Positions 1 to 6,777 of a stretch of 64,000 nucleotides of DNA are shown piece after piece. Where the stretch lies: assembly GCA_020059465.1 (NCBI GenBank), contig JAGVBZ010000007.1, positions 1-64,000 on the forward strand. Reading direction: 5' to 3'. Position numbers and translations under genes: made by a program. Numbering within the stretch: the stretch's first letter is position 1; each line of letters starts with the position of its first letter. The stretch comes from Brevinematales bacterium (GTDB taxonomy: Bacteria; Spirochaetota; Brevinematia; Brevinematales; GWF1-51-8). A model generated the notes under the pieces. The model did no database searches, was not told the origin of the DNA, and saw only the letters and a program-made list of their open reading frames with translations.

Positions 1-6
1 CGGGAT

Positions 7-34
7 GAGGCTTGCACTGAGCGAAGTCGAAGTG
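7..34. repeat. Short GC-rich repeat of the CACTGAGCGAAGTCGAAGTG type
   Basis: The segment contains CACTGAGCGAAGTCGAAGTG, whose CACT/AGTG ends and internal CTTCG/CGAAG-like blocks can fold back. I recall similar short intergenic repeats from many environmental bacterial genomes. It sits just before a terminator hairpin. I see no second copy in this window. Confidence 0.35.
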
Positions 35-50
35 TTCGTCTTTATTATTC

Positions 51-80
51 AAACCCCTCCGGTCATACGGAGGGGTTTTT
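51..80 (+). terminator. Rho-independent terminator of an upstream gene outside the window
   Basis: A perfect 10-bp stem, AAACCCCTCC with GGAGGGGTTT, has an 8-nt loop and runs into a T tract. It would end a plus-strand gene lying before position 1. The A run on the other side could make it work in both directions. Confidence 0.75.
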
Positions 81-121
81 GTTTACGCTATGACCTATAA
101 GAATACAAGGTATGGAAGGTG

Positions 122-193
122 TCCACGAATATGCACGAATGACTGTCTGCATTACGGTTGTTTTATTCGCGTTAATTCGCGTGTATTCGTGGA
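122..193. repeat. Imperfect inverted repeat, TCCACGAATA...TATTCGTGGA
   Basis: The ends TCCACGAATA (122-131) and TATTCGTGGA (184-193) are perfect 10-bp inverted repeats. Inner blocks built on CACGAAT and ATTCGCG continue the symmetry, so the 72 bp can form a long imperfect hairpin. The composition resembles dispersed palindromic repeats of environmental genomes. It lies in the gene-free first 338 bases, which otherwise hold a terminator and a promoter. Confidence 0.45.
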
Positions 194-277
194 TGGATGT
201 TTCGATATCTATCCTATCCGGCCAAAGGACTTAGTTCTAATAAAAAAATAAATATCATATACTGTAATGTAAAACAC

Positions 278-306
278 TTGACATATAATAGGGGGGAGTA
301 TAGAAT
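278..306 (+). promoter_or_regulatory. Sigma-70-type promoter of the gluzincin-like lipoprotein gene
   Basis: TTGACA (278-283) and TAGAAT (301-306) are separated by 17 bp, about 33 bases before the start codon at 339. Confidence 0.7.
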
Positions 307-338
307 AAGAATAATATTTTTAGAAAGGAAGGGAAATT

Positions 339-1736
339 ATGAAAAGAAAACTCGGCTGTCTTTTTACGCTTACGGTAATCTTATGCTTGATTTCTTGCGC
401 ATCGACAAGCGTTGTAAAGGAAAACGGTATTATTAAGACCTATGATGATAAAGGTCAATTATTAGAAGAGAACTTTGAATCATATGGGTTTAAGAAGATT
501 TACGAAAATAATACAGCAGTTGTAAAAATCTATAAGAACGATAAACTGGAGTTCACTGGTTACAAGTTGATCAGTACGAATGAAATATACGCAATTAAGA
601 ACTTTCAGCACGATTTCAGCATTAAACTGGATATTCCCGATGCATATGTGGTTATCGCGAAAACGGTAATAGGCCCGATGGCTGCGGTTATTATACCGGC
701 CAATAAAGCACAAGCGGTTTATCAAAAAGCGCAGGGAGAAATAGAATATATTTATATCCGTTCATATCCGCAATGGATACAGGAAAACGTATTAAAAAAT
801 GCGGATAAAGTTTCGCTCGATAAAAGTAAATCCGACGAATTGGAGAAGATCGCGAAAAAGTCGCTGGATGAAGGGTTTAATAGTTATCTGCATATGAATG
901 ACTACGCGATGAATGATGAAGAATTTTATATTTGTAGAATAAAAATCGTTCCGGCGAATATCGTTCTCAACTGGACTTCCAAGGGTAAAATGATTAGCCC
1001 TGTTAATCTAACCGCAGGCGGGTATGGCGGGGCAATGGCGTATGAAGCATACTGGAACGAGTATGTTGACGGAGTCTTTAGGGTGTACTACCCTAACGGC
1101 AGTGTGATACAGGATGATCCTGTGAAGTGGCTTGCAAGCAGGAAAGATGCGTTTATTAAAATTACAAATTTTCTGAATGTGAAGTGGACTTTTGGCCCGA
1201 TAAAGTATTATGTGTTTAATGATAAACAGCAGGGCGCGCAGATGGGGTTTCAACTTGGATTTGCTAATCCATACGCCGGGGCGGTTTATACAACGCACGA
1301 TCAAACACCCGGACATGAATTAGCGCATGTCATCGCATACCGGATAAACGGCGGTTTGCGCATATGGTCGGGTGTCGCTAACGAGGGCTTGTCTACGTTA
1401 TTGGATCAGAGCGGAAGGAATTATCACCTTCTGGCTAAATATATGATAGAAAAACAAATCGCATTCCCTAAACTCCTTGGTGATAATTTCCGCCAGAATA
1501 AATACGGGTACTGGCTGGGAGCTTCGTTTGTAAAATACCTCATTGACACCTACGGGATCGAGACTTTCAAGAAGTTTTTCGCGCAGGAAAAGTATGATGA
1601 GAAGGAGGCGTTCAAGCAGTTCTACGTAAAATCGGGGGTCGATCTGATAAAGGAATGGACAGCGTTCCTGAAAGATACCGATTTCGGTAAATTGACCGAT
1701 AAAGAAGAGAAAGCGTTGAAGATGATGGGGGACTGA
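339..1736 (+). CDS. Lipoprotein with gluzincin metallopeptidase motif
   Basis: A 465-residue secreted lipoprotein, probably a zinc peptidase on the cell envelope. The N-terminus is a signal peptide ending in a lipobox (LISC, cysteine near residue 20). The C-terminal half carries HELAH at residues 326-330, followed by a glutamate at 349 in NEGLSTL. This gives HExxH-x18-E, the zinc-ligand spacing of gluzincins such as the M1/peptidase-MA group. The middle region (about 50-300) resembles nothing I recognise. The start is supported by a purine-rich ribosome site (AGGAAGGG) and a good promoter. It appears to be transcribed with the DUF2461 gene that follows after 22 bp. Substrate is unknown. Confidence 0.7.
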   Translation: MKRKLGCLFTLTVILCLISCASTSVVKENGIIKTYDDKGQLLEENFESYGFKKIYENNTAVVKIYKNDKLEFTGYKLISTNEIYAIKNFQHDFSIKLDIPDAYVVIAKTVIGPMAAVIIPANKAQAVYQKAQGEIEYIYIRSYPQWIQENVLKNADKVSLDKSKSDELEKIAKKSLDEGFNSYLHMNDYAMNDEEFYICRIKIVPANIVLNWTSKGKMISPVNLTAGGYGGAMAYEAYWNEYVDGVFRVYYPNGSVIQDDPVKWLASRKDAFIKITNFLNVKWTFGPIKYYVFNDKQQGAQMGFQLGFANPYAGAVYTTHDQTPGHELAHVIAYRINGGLRIWSGVANEGLSTLLDQSGRNYHLLAKYMIEKQIAFPKLLGDNFRQNKYGYWLGASFVKYLIDTYGIETFKKFFAQEKYDEKEAFKQFYVKSGVDLIKEWTAFLKDTDFGKLTDKEEKALKMMGD

Positions 1737-1758
1737 ACCCGTCTTGCCGGAGGAGAAT

Positions 1759-2439
1759 TTGGAATCTCAATTCAATGGATTTACCGAGGAAACGTTCAAA
1801 TTCTTTTTCGAATTGAGCATCAATAATTCGAAGGACTGGTTCGATTCGCACCGTGACGAATATATGGAATATGTCAGGCTGCCGTTACGCGCATTGGTAG
1901 TCGAACTCGGCGCGCGGATACGTGAGATAGACCCGTCGATAGAAATTCCCGGCAATCCCGATAAAGCGATCGCCCGGATCAACCGCGACATCCGTTTCTC
2001 GAAGGACAAGTCCGCATACCGCACCAACCTGTGGATAACGTTCAAACGCGCGGCTCCGGAATGGCAGACCGACCCGGCGTTTTACTTCGACATCGGGTAC
2101 GACCGTTACTCCTACGGCGCGGGGTATTACATTTTTACCCCTGAGATGCGCGAACAGATGAAATCCGAGATACGCGCCGATAGAGAATTGTTCGATAACG
2201 CTGTCGCCGCGCTTGCGGCATCGGTGTTCACACTCGGCGGAGAACGTTATAAGCGCCCGATCGATAAGACGCTGTCCGGACTCGAACGGGAATGGTGCGA
2301 ACGGAAATCGCTCTATATCTATTGTGAGCACGAACCCGAAGATATTCTATTCTCTCGGGATTTGATCGAAAAGATATACAGTGATTTTCTTGCGATTAAG
2401 CCGGTATATGGGTTGTTTCGGTCGATTAAGGGAGATTGA
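1759..2439 (+). CDS. DUF2461 family protein
   Basis: Cytosolic protein of about 226 residues matching the DUF2461 (TIGR02453) family, whose biochemical role is unknown. Typical features are FTEETFKFFFELSINNSKDWF near the start, the INRDIRFSKDKSAYRTN segment and the conserved GAGYYIFTPE stretch. I place the start at TTG 1759 because GGAGGAG (1749-1755) lies at normal distance; the TTG at 1744 in the same frame has no such site. The gene follows the lipoprotein closely and is probably co-transcribed. Nothing in the context suggests a function. Confidence 0.75.
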   Translation: MESQFNGFTEETFKFFFELSINNSKDWFDSHRDEYMEYVRLPLRALVVELGARIREIDPSIEIPGNPDKAIARINRDIRFSKDKSAYRTNLWITFKRAAPEWQTDPAFYFDIGYDRYSYGAGYYIFTPEMREQMKSEIRADRELFDNAVAALAASVFTLGGERYKRPIDKTLSGLEREWCERKSLYIYCEHEPEDILFSRDLIEKIYSDFLAIKPVYGLFRSIKGD

Positions 2440-2499
2440 AAAACCTGCCGATTAAATTCTGTAGTAAAAGTAAACCTTCTATCTTTTCAGGAGCGCTCG

Positions 2500-2967
2500 A
2501 TGGAAAAACCGATCAGAAATTCCGCTAAGGCTATTATTATCGACGGAGGCCGTTTGCTGACAATCAGGTGTACCGACGATGACGGGCTCCCGTTTTATCT
2601 CCTCCCGGGCGGCGGCCAGAATAAGAAGGAAAGCATTACGGATGCGCTGATCCGCGAGTGCCGTGAGGAAGTCGGGGTGACTGTGATTCCGGGGGACATC
2701 CGTTATGTCCGCGACTATATTTCGATGAACCACGAATTCGCTCAAACCAATCCTGAGTTTCACCAAGTGGAGTTTATGTTCATATGCCGTATCAATGGAG
2801 ACGACGAACCTCACATGGGGCATATCAAGGACGAGTGGCAGAATGGGGTCGAATGGCTCGACCTGAAACGGATCGCAGAATATGCGTTATACCCTAAAGC
2901 TCTTAAAAAACTAATTACCTCGGCCGGCGATTTGACCGGGCCGGTCTATCTCGGGGACGTCAATTAA
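2500..2967 (+). CDS. Nudix hydrolase
   Basis: A 155-residue cytosolic Nudix-fold pyrophosphohydrolase, which would cleave a nucleoside diphosphate linked to another group. The Nudix box is complete, from GGQNKKE through REC to REEVGV at about residues 39-61, matching Gx5Ex7REUxEExGU. The catalytic glutamates are therefore present. The exact substrate cannot be told from the sequence; small single-domain enzymes like this include NUDT and MutT-like housecleaning proteins. It starts 60 bp after the DUF2461 gene, behind an AGGAGCG ribosome site. Confidence 0.85.
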   Translation: MEKPIRNSAKAIIIDGGRLLTIRCTDDDGLPFYLLPGGGQNKKESITDALIRECREEVGVTVIPGDIRYVRDYISMNHEFAQTNPEFHQVEFMFICRINGDDEPHMGHIKDEWQNGVEWLDLKRIAEYALYPKALKKLITSAGDLTGPVYLGDVN

Positions 2968-3017
2968 CCGGTAATCCCATTTTTATCCCGATAAACAAAA
3001 ATATTTCTCAAAACCCC

Positions 3018-3046
3018 TTGACAAACGTACTACTATACAATATACT
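3018..3046 (+). promoter_or_regulatory. Promoter and possible self-operator of the first PadR gene
   Basis: TTGACA (3018-3023), a 17-bp spacer and TATACT (3041-3046) form a near-consensus promoter. The spacer and -10 carry the repeated block ACTATAC/ATACTATAC (3032-3050). PadR proteins commonly repress their own operons, so this is a plausible operator. Confidence 0.7.
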
Positions 3047-3081
3047 ATACTGGTTAAAGAGCAGAACTAAACGAGGTGTAT

Positions 3082-3408
3082 ATGAATGTCCAGTTTAAAA
3101 AAGGCGCGCTGGAACTCTGTGTGCTCGGGCAATTATTAAATCAGGACCTCTACGGGTACAGTCTGGTCGAGCGGATTACACGCTTTATTGATATATCCGA
3201 GGGTACTGTTTACCCGATCCTGCGCCGTCTGGAGAAGGACGGAATGGTGGAGAGCTATCTGAAGGAATCCACCGAAGGCCCGGCGCGGAGGTATTACCGA
3301 TTGAACGCGCGCGGGAAGGAACATTTTCAATCGATGCTCGCGGACTGGAATGAACTGTCGCAGGGTGTGGAAGATATACTGAAAGGAGTCGAGAATGAAA
3401 AAAAGTGA
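3082..3408 (+). CDS. PadR-family transcriptional regulator
   Basis: A winged-helix repressor of about 108 residues, short subfamily. PadR hallmarks are GALELCVLGQL, DLYGYSL, the recognition region SEGTVYPILRRLEKDGMV (about residues 45-62) and RRYYRLNARGKE. ATG 3082 is preferred over GTG 3076 because GAGG lies 5 bp upstream of it. It overlaps the next gene, a HAAS-domain membrane protein, by 14 bp. That is the usual PadR-HAAS pairing, in which the regulator controls an operon of envelope-stress or adhesin-like proteins. It probably represses its own promoter. Confidence 0.88.
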   Translation: MNVQFKKGALELCVLGQLLNQDLYGYSLVERITRFIDISEGTVYPILRRLEKDGMVESYLKESTEGPARRYYRLNARGKEHFQSMLADWNELSQGVEDILKGVENEKK

Positions 3409-3964
3409 GTACATGTCGAGGTTAGAAGGAAACCTGAAAGGTGTCGGGATATTAGAACCTGAAATATCGGATATTCTCTCGATTTACGAGGAACATTTTA
3501 TCGGCGGGAAGGAGGAAGGAAAGACTGAAGAAGAAATCGCCGTACGATTGGGAGATCCCGATCAGGTAGCGGCGGAATACTGTTCGGACGATTTCAGGGA
3601 AGAAAGTACGTTGAAAGAAGGTGTTTTCGTGAGGATAAAAAAGATTTCCGGTATTATTGCCGCAGGGGGAGTCCGGAAATTCTTTCTATCGTTCCCGTTT
3701 GTGTTGATCTTTATACTGATTCTCTCCCTTTGGCTCGCGCTTTCCTTTTTCGTGCCGTTAGGGGCATTCGGAGTTTATGCCGGGATTGCGAATATTATCA
3801 TGGGTACTGTACCGGGTTTCCCCTTGCTGCAATTAGCCGTTCATTCCGAATGGTTTATCATTTTCCTATCAATATCGTTTATCTCGGGAGGCGGATTGAT
3901 ATCAATTGGGATTTATTCTCTAATACGGGCATACCTTGGTTTTATGATAAAACAGATACAATAA
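3395..3964 (+). CDS. HAAS (DUF1700-type) signalling membrane protein
   Basis: A 189-residue membrane protein. Residues 1-65 form the helical HAAS/DUF1700 domain, including YEEHF, GKTEEEIAVRLGDP and the QVAAEY helix. Three hydrophobic segments follow (about 95-120, 125-140, 150-180). HAAS domains are known to sit next to PadR regulators, and this one overlaps the padR frame by 14 bp, which implies translational coupling. A role as membrane-side partner or target of PadR signalling is an inference from this family context. Confidence 0.78.
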   Translation: MKKSEYMSRLEGNLKGVGILEPEISDILSIYEEHFIGGKEEGKTEEEIAVRLGDPDQVAAEYCSDDFREESTLKEGVFVRIKKISGIIAAGGVRKFFLSFPFVLIFILILSLWLALSFFVPLGAFGVYAGIANIIMGTVPGFPLLQLAVHSEWFIIFLSISFISGGGLISIGIYSLIRAYLGFMIKQIQ

Positions 3965-3980
3965 TATTCAGGAGGAATAT

Positions 3981-4451
3981 ATGAAAAAAACGTTAAAAGT
4001 AACGTATGCGCTTGCTATTGTGTTTGCTGTTTCATTGACCGGTACCATCGTCTCATGCGCGAACAGTGTTAAGGACGTGAAAAATGTCGTGACTGTCGGA
4101 AATAAGAAGGTCTATCCTATGGATATTGCGAAGACCATTCCGCTTAACAAGATAAAACAGATTACCATGTGCGGCGCGTTAAAGGACAAAGATATGACAA
4201 TCACCGAAACCAGTTCGAATTTTATCACAATCCGAGTTGAAGGAACCTACACTTGCTCGCATCCGGAAATAGTCCCGTTTATCGTACTGGTCGATGAAGG
4301 AAAGACGGGATATTTCGATGTCGGTATCGACACGAAAGCAGCGGAGAAGCTTGAGGATTTCAGCTATAAGGATGAGTACAAGGTATATTTTTACGCGCCG
4401 AAGGGCTGTTTTCCGGTGAAGCTGACCAATCATAATTACAAGTATTGGTAA
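3981..4451 (+). CDS. Small secreted lipoprotein of the PadR-HAAS operon
   Basis: A 156-residue exported protein. The signal peptide ends in TGTIVSCA, a lipobox, so it is probably anchored to a membrane. The rest is beta-rich (ITMCGALKDKDMTITETSSN, FITIRVEGTYTC). It occupies the position where DUF4097-like adhesin proteins are often found in PadR-HAAS operons, but it is much shorter and I cannot confirm membership. An AGGAGG ribosome site precedes the ATG. A hairpin terminator follows 24 bp after the stop, closing the three-gene operon. Confidence 0.55.
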   Translation: MKKTLKVTYALAIVFAVSLTGTIVSCANSVKDVKNVVTVGNKKVYPMDIAKTIPLNKIKQITMCGALKDKDMTITETSSNFITIRVEGTYTCSHPEIVPFIVLVDEGKTGYFDVGIDTKAAEKLEDFSYKDEYKVYFYAPKGCFPVKLTNHNYKYW

Positions 4452-4474
4452 ATCACACTTTTTTTCAGGTCTCA

Positions 4475-4516
4475 GCCCCGTCCGCGGAACTTCGGTTCTT
4501 GCTGGCGGGGTTGTTT
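4475..4516 (+). terminator. Terminator of the PadR-HAAS operon
   Basis: CCCCG and GC pair with GC and CGGGG around an inner GAAC-TTCG-GTTC stem-loop. The hairpin is followed by TTGTTTTC. Confidence 0.65.
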
Positions 4517-4542
4517 TCTGATAGTTTAATATATCGGAATTA

Positions 4543-4571
4543 TTGACGTGATTTTTCTTTAGGTGTATGAT
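4543..4571 (+). promoter_or_regulatory. Promoter of hicBA
   Basis: TTGACG (4543-4548), 17 bp, TATGAT (4566-4571), immediately before the hicB ribosome site AAGGCGG. Confidence 0.65.
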
Positions 4572-4585
4572 AATAAAAAAGGCGG

Positions 4586-4789
4586 ATGATGGTTATGAAT
4601 AAAATTTCAATGGTGTATTGGCAGGAAAAGGACTTCTGGATCGGTTATCTCCTTGAATTTCCCGATTACCGGACTCAGGGTGAAACGCTTGATGAATTAA
4701 AGGAGAATATTCTCGATATTCATCGGGAAATAATCACTGGCGGTATCGGGGAAGTGCATAAGGCGAGCATAATGGAGCTGAATATTTGA
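4586..4789 (+). CDS. hicB: HicB-family antitoxin
   Basis: A 67-residue protein of the UPF0150/HicB type, the antitoxin that binds and blocks HicA. The partial RNase H-like fold is visible as MVYWQEKDFWIGYLLEFPDY followed by TQGETLDELKENILDI, the usual HicB strand-strand-helix pattern. It is a minimal HicB with no C-terminal DNA-binding domain, so autoregulation may be weak. ATG 4595 (MNKISM) is an equally good or better start given AAGGCGG at 4579-4585. Its stop overlaps the hicA start by 4 bp. The order is antitoxin then toxin. Confidence 0.8.
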   Translation: MMVMNKISMVYWQEKDFWIGYLLEFPDYRTQGETLDELKENILDIHREIITGGIGEVHKASIMELNI

Positions 4790-4965
4790 AGCGTAAAGAA
4801 TTGATTAAAGGTCAGGAAAAAGCGGGGTGTATTCTAAAACGTCAAGGGGGAAGACACGATTGGTACGAAAACCCGAACACAGGGGTTTGTCAACCTATCC
4901 CGCGTCATAATGAGATCAATGAAAACCTTTCAAAACACATCAGAAAAATGCTTGGGATCGATTAG
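4786..4965 (+). CDS. hicA: HicA-family mRNA interferase toxin
   Basis: A 59-residue open frame beginning with TTG 4786, which overlaps the hicB stop as TTGA. The protein begins LKRKELIKGQEKAG and contains GGRHDWYENP, matching HicA, a small double-stranded-RNA-binding fold with a catalytic histidine (His24 here). The ending PIPRHNEINENLSKHIRKML also fits the family. HicA toxins cleave mRNA and are neutralised by the adjacent HicB. The gene is easily missed because it is short and has a non-ATG start coupled to hicB. The frame is intact. Confidence 0.85.
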   Translation: MKRKELIKGQEKAGCILKRQGGRHDWYENPNTGVCQPIPRHNEINENLSKHIRKMLGID

Positions 4966-5031
4966 CCTTTTATTAAATGCGGATAAACTATTCATATAAA
5001 GTAGGCGGGGTTGTTTTTTCAGAAACACAAG

Positions 5032-5811
5032 TTATTTCCGCCCGCGGACATGCAGAAAGTACGCCGTAACCTGCGCGTCCTGCACCGAGGGATACTTCCG
5101 TACGGTTTCATCGTCGGGGTACGGCTCGGCGGTATGCTCTATTATAAATCCGGCCCCGATCAAAGTGTTAATCCACTCGCTCAGCGTTCTGTAAAAACAT
5201 GGTATCCTGAACTTCCGCACGCTATGTTTCCGGTCGGCGGGAAGCGCGGAGAACGTCCATTCGTCGACATCCTCCTCGCCCATATAATATCCCCCGATTT
5301 CTATCGCGCGAACTAATCCTCTTTCATCGCGGATATTTGTCTTATGAGGAAGTATAAAACAGGGATGCAGTATGGAAAATTGGAGGAAGCCGCCGGATTT
5401 CAGGACACGGTATGCTTCCGCGAACGCTTCATCTATTTGGGGCAGATCCATGAAGCACATGAACGATACGGCGAAATCGAAGGATTGATCGGGATAAGGG
5501 AGTACGCACGCATCGCCGGTAAGGTATTCGATTCCGCGCGGATGACGGTTTTCCTCGTCCTGAGCATGACGGATAAACACCCCGGATATGTCGATACCGT
5601 GCATCTTAGCGCCTTTATCCGCGACCAGCCGGGTGTTATGCCCCTCGCCGCACCCGATATCGAGGCCGGTCAGTCCGCCGACATCCGGGAGAATAGCGAG
5701 CATCCCGGGTGTATTAAATGCGTCCCGGTAGGTATCGTACCCCTCGCGGGACAGTTCCGTCCATAACCCTGCATTCTCGTTCCAGTACTGCGCGACTTCT
5801 GTGCTTTTCAT
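5032..5811 (-). CDS. Class I SAM-dependent methyltransferase
   Basis: A 259-residue Rossmann-fold methyltransferase of the Methyltransf_11/UbiE-like type. Motif I is GLDIGCGEGHNTRLV (about residues 48-62), the acidic loop is GIDIS, and the post-motif region is DQSFDFAVSFMCFMDL. The substrate is not evident; similar proteins methylate small molecules. Its start overlaps the stop of the upstream adenosine-deaminase-like gene by 4 bp, so the two are translationally coupled. The order on the minus strand is deaminase then methyltransferase. Together they could act in nucleoside or S-adenosyl metabolite handling, but that is inference. Confidence 0.82.
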   Translation of the reverse strand: MKSTEVAQYWNENAGLWTELSREGYDTYRDAFNTPGMLAILPDVGGLTGLDIGCGEGHNTRLVADKGAKMHGIDISGVFIRHAQDEENRHPRGIEYLTGDACVLPYPDQSFDFAVSFMCFMDLPQIDEAFAEAYRVLKSGGFLQFSILHPCFILPHKTNIRDERGLVRAIEIGGYYMGEEDVDEWTFSALPADRKHSVRKFRIPCFYRTLSEWINTLIGAGFIIEHTAEPYPDDETVRKYPSVQDAQVTAYFLHVRGRK

Positions 5812-6746
5812 TCTATCTCCAATCCCAATTCCCGAATGCTATCCAATTCGGCTGCGTCGAACACACCCTCCCGGTACAGCGCGAGGAATTCGTCCGATAC
5901 CGTGCTGCCGAATATCAGGATATCGTCCGAGTTCACAGTCACCCGCACGCCCGCGTCGAAAAGCTCGCGGATCGGGTGCTCGCGGATACTTCCTACCGAG
6001 CCGAGGCGGATATTGCTGGTGGGGCAGACATGAAAAATCGTACCGCGTCCGGCGAGGTACTTCATGACATCGGGGGATTTCGCCGCGCCTATCCCGTGCA
6101 TAACCTCGTCGAGATCGAGAACCTCCACCGTCCGCCGGACACTTTCCGCGTCACCGAACTCGCCGACATGCGCCTTGAGCTTCAGTCCCCGTTCGCGCGC
6201 GTGACGGTAGATGCCTGTGAAATCTTCGGGCGGCTTCGCGTCCTCCCGGCTGTAAAGATCGATCGATCGAAAGTACCCGGTATCGATGCACGCGGAGGTC
6301 AGGGTCTCCAGATCGGATATTTCCCACTCGCGGATCATACCGAGCTGGGGGATAAGCTTTATTTCAGGCGCAATCCGTTTATGAATGGCATCGAACGCCG
6401 AGGTCATTTCGTGCGCGCCCCCGCCGTAGTATCTCATATTCGAGCAGTCGATACTGGCTTCCAGTACGGTTATGCCGTCCGCCTTCGCTGTAAGGAGTGT
6501 GGCCTCGAACAGCGCCTCGATGACATCGCGGCTCAGATCGAACGAGAATGCATCGTCGAGATAAGCGTTCATTCCCTCGATCCCCCGCATCCGTTCGGGA
6601 GAACGCGATAGACTGCGGCCGAGCGTCTTTTCGGCGGTCTCGATTCTCCCGCCCAGAAGACTATGGCAATGGCGGTCGGCTTTCGGGATACTGCGCAGCA
6701 GTTCTGTGTCATCGCTTTTTAATGCGCTGTGAAATGTTTTTTGCAT
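5808..6746 (-). CDS. Adenosine deaminase-family amidohydrolase
   Basis: A 312-residue TIM-barrel metal hydrolase of the adenosine/AMP deaminase superfamily. Family motifs are present in order: KADRHCHSLLGG (metal-binding HxH), HVGE with the catalytic glutamate, HGIGA, CPTSN, and the terminal SDD metal/catalytic aspartates. The usual HVHLDG is altered to HCHSLLG, and the usual HGIR to HGIG, so the substrate may differ from adenosine; adenine, methylthioadenosine or a modified purine are possible. It is the first gene of a two-gene operon with the methyltransferase. Confidence 0.78.
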   Translation of the reverse strand: MQKTFHSALKSDDTELLRSIPKADRHCHSLLGGRIETAEKTLGRSLSRSPERMRGIEGMNAYLDDAFSFDLSRDVIEALFEATLLTAKADGITVLEASIDCSNMRYYGGGAHEMTSAFDAIHKRIAPEIKLIPQLGMIREWEISDLETLTSACIDTGYFRSIDLYSREDAKPPEDFTGIYRHARERGLKLKAHVGEFGDAESVRRTVEVLDLDEVMHGIGAAKSPDVMKYLAGRGTIFHVCPTSNIRLGSVGSIREHPIRELFDAGVRVTVNSDDILIFGSTVSDEFLALYREGVFDAAELDSIRELGLEIE

Positions 6747-6777
6747 ACCAGCCTCTGATTATTATGATCTAAAAATG

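Noticed and set aside
5718-6611. Plus-strand open frame of 297 codons
   Set aside because: It lies opposite the adenosine-deaminase-like gene, whose family motifs are clear. The reverse frame shows no recognisable domain or ribosome site.
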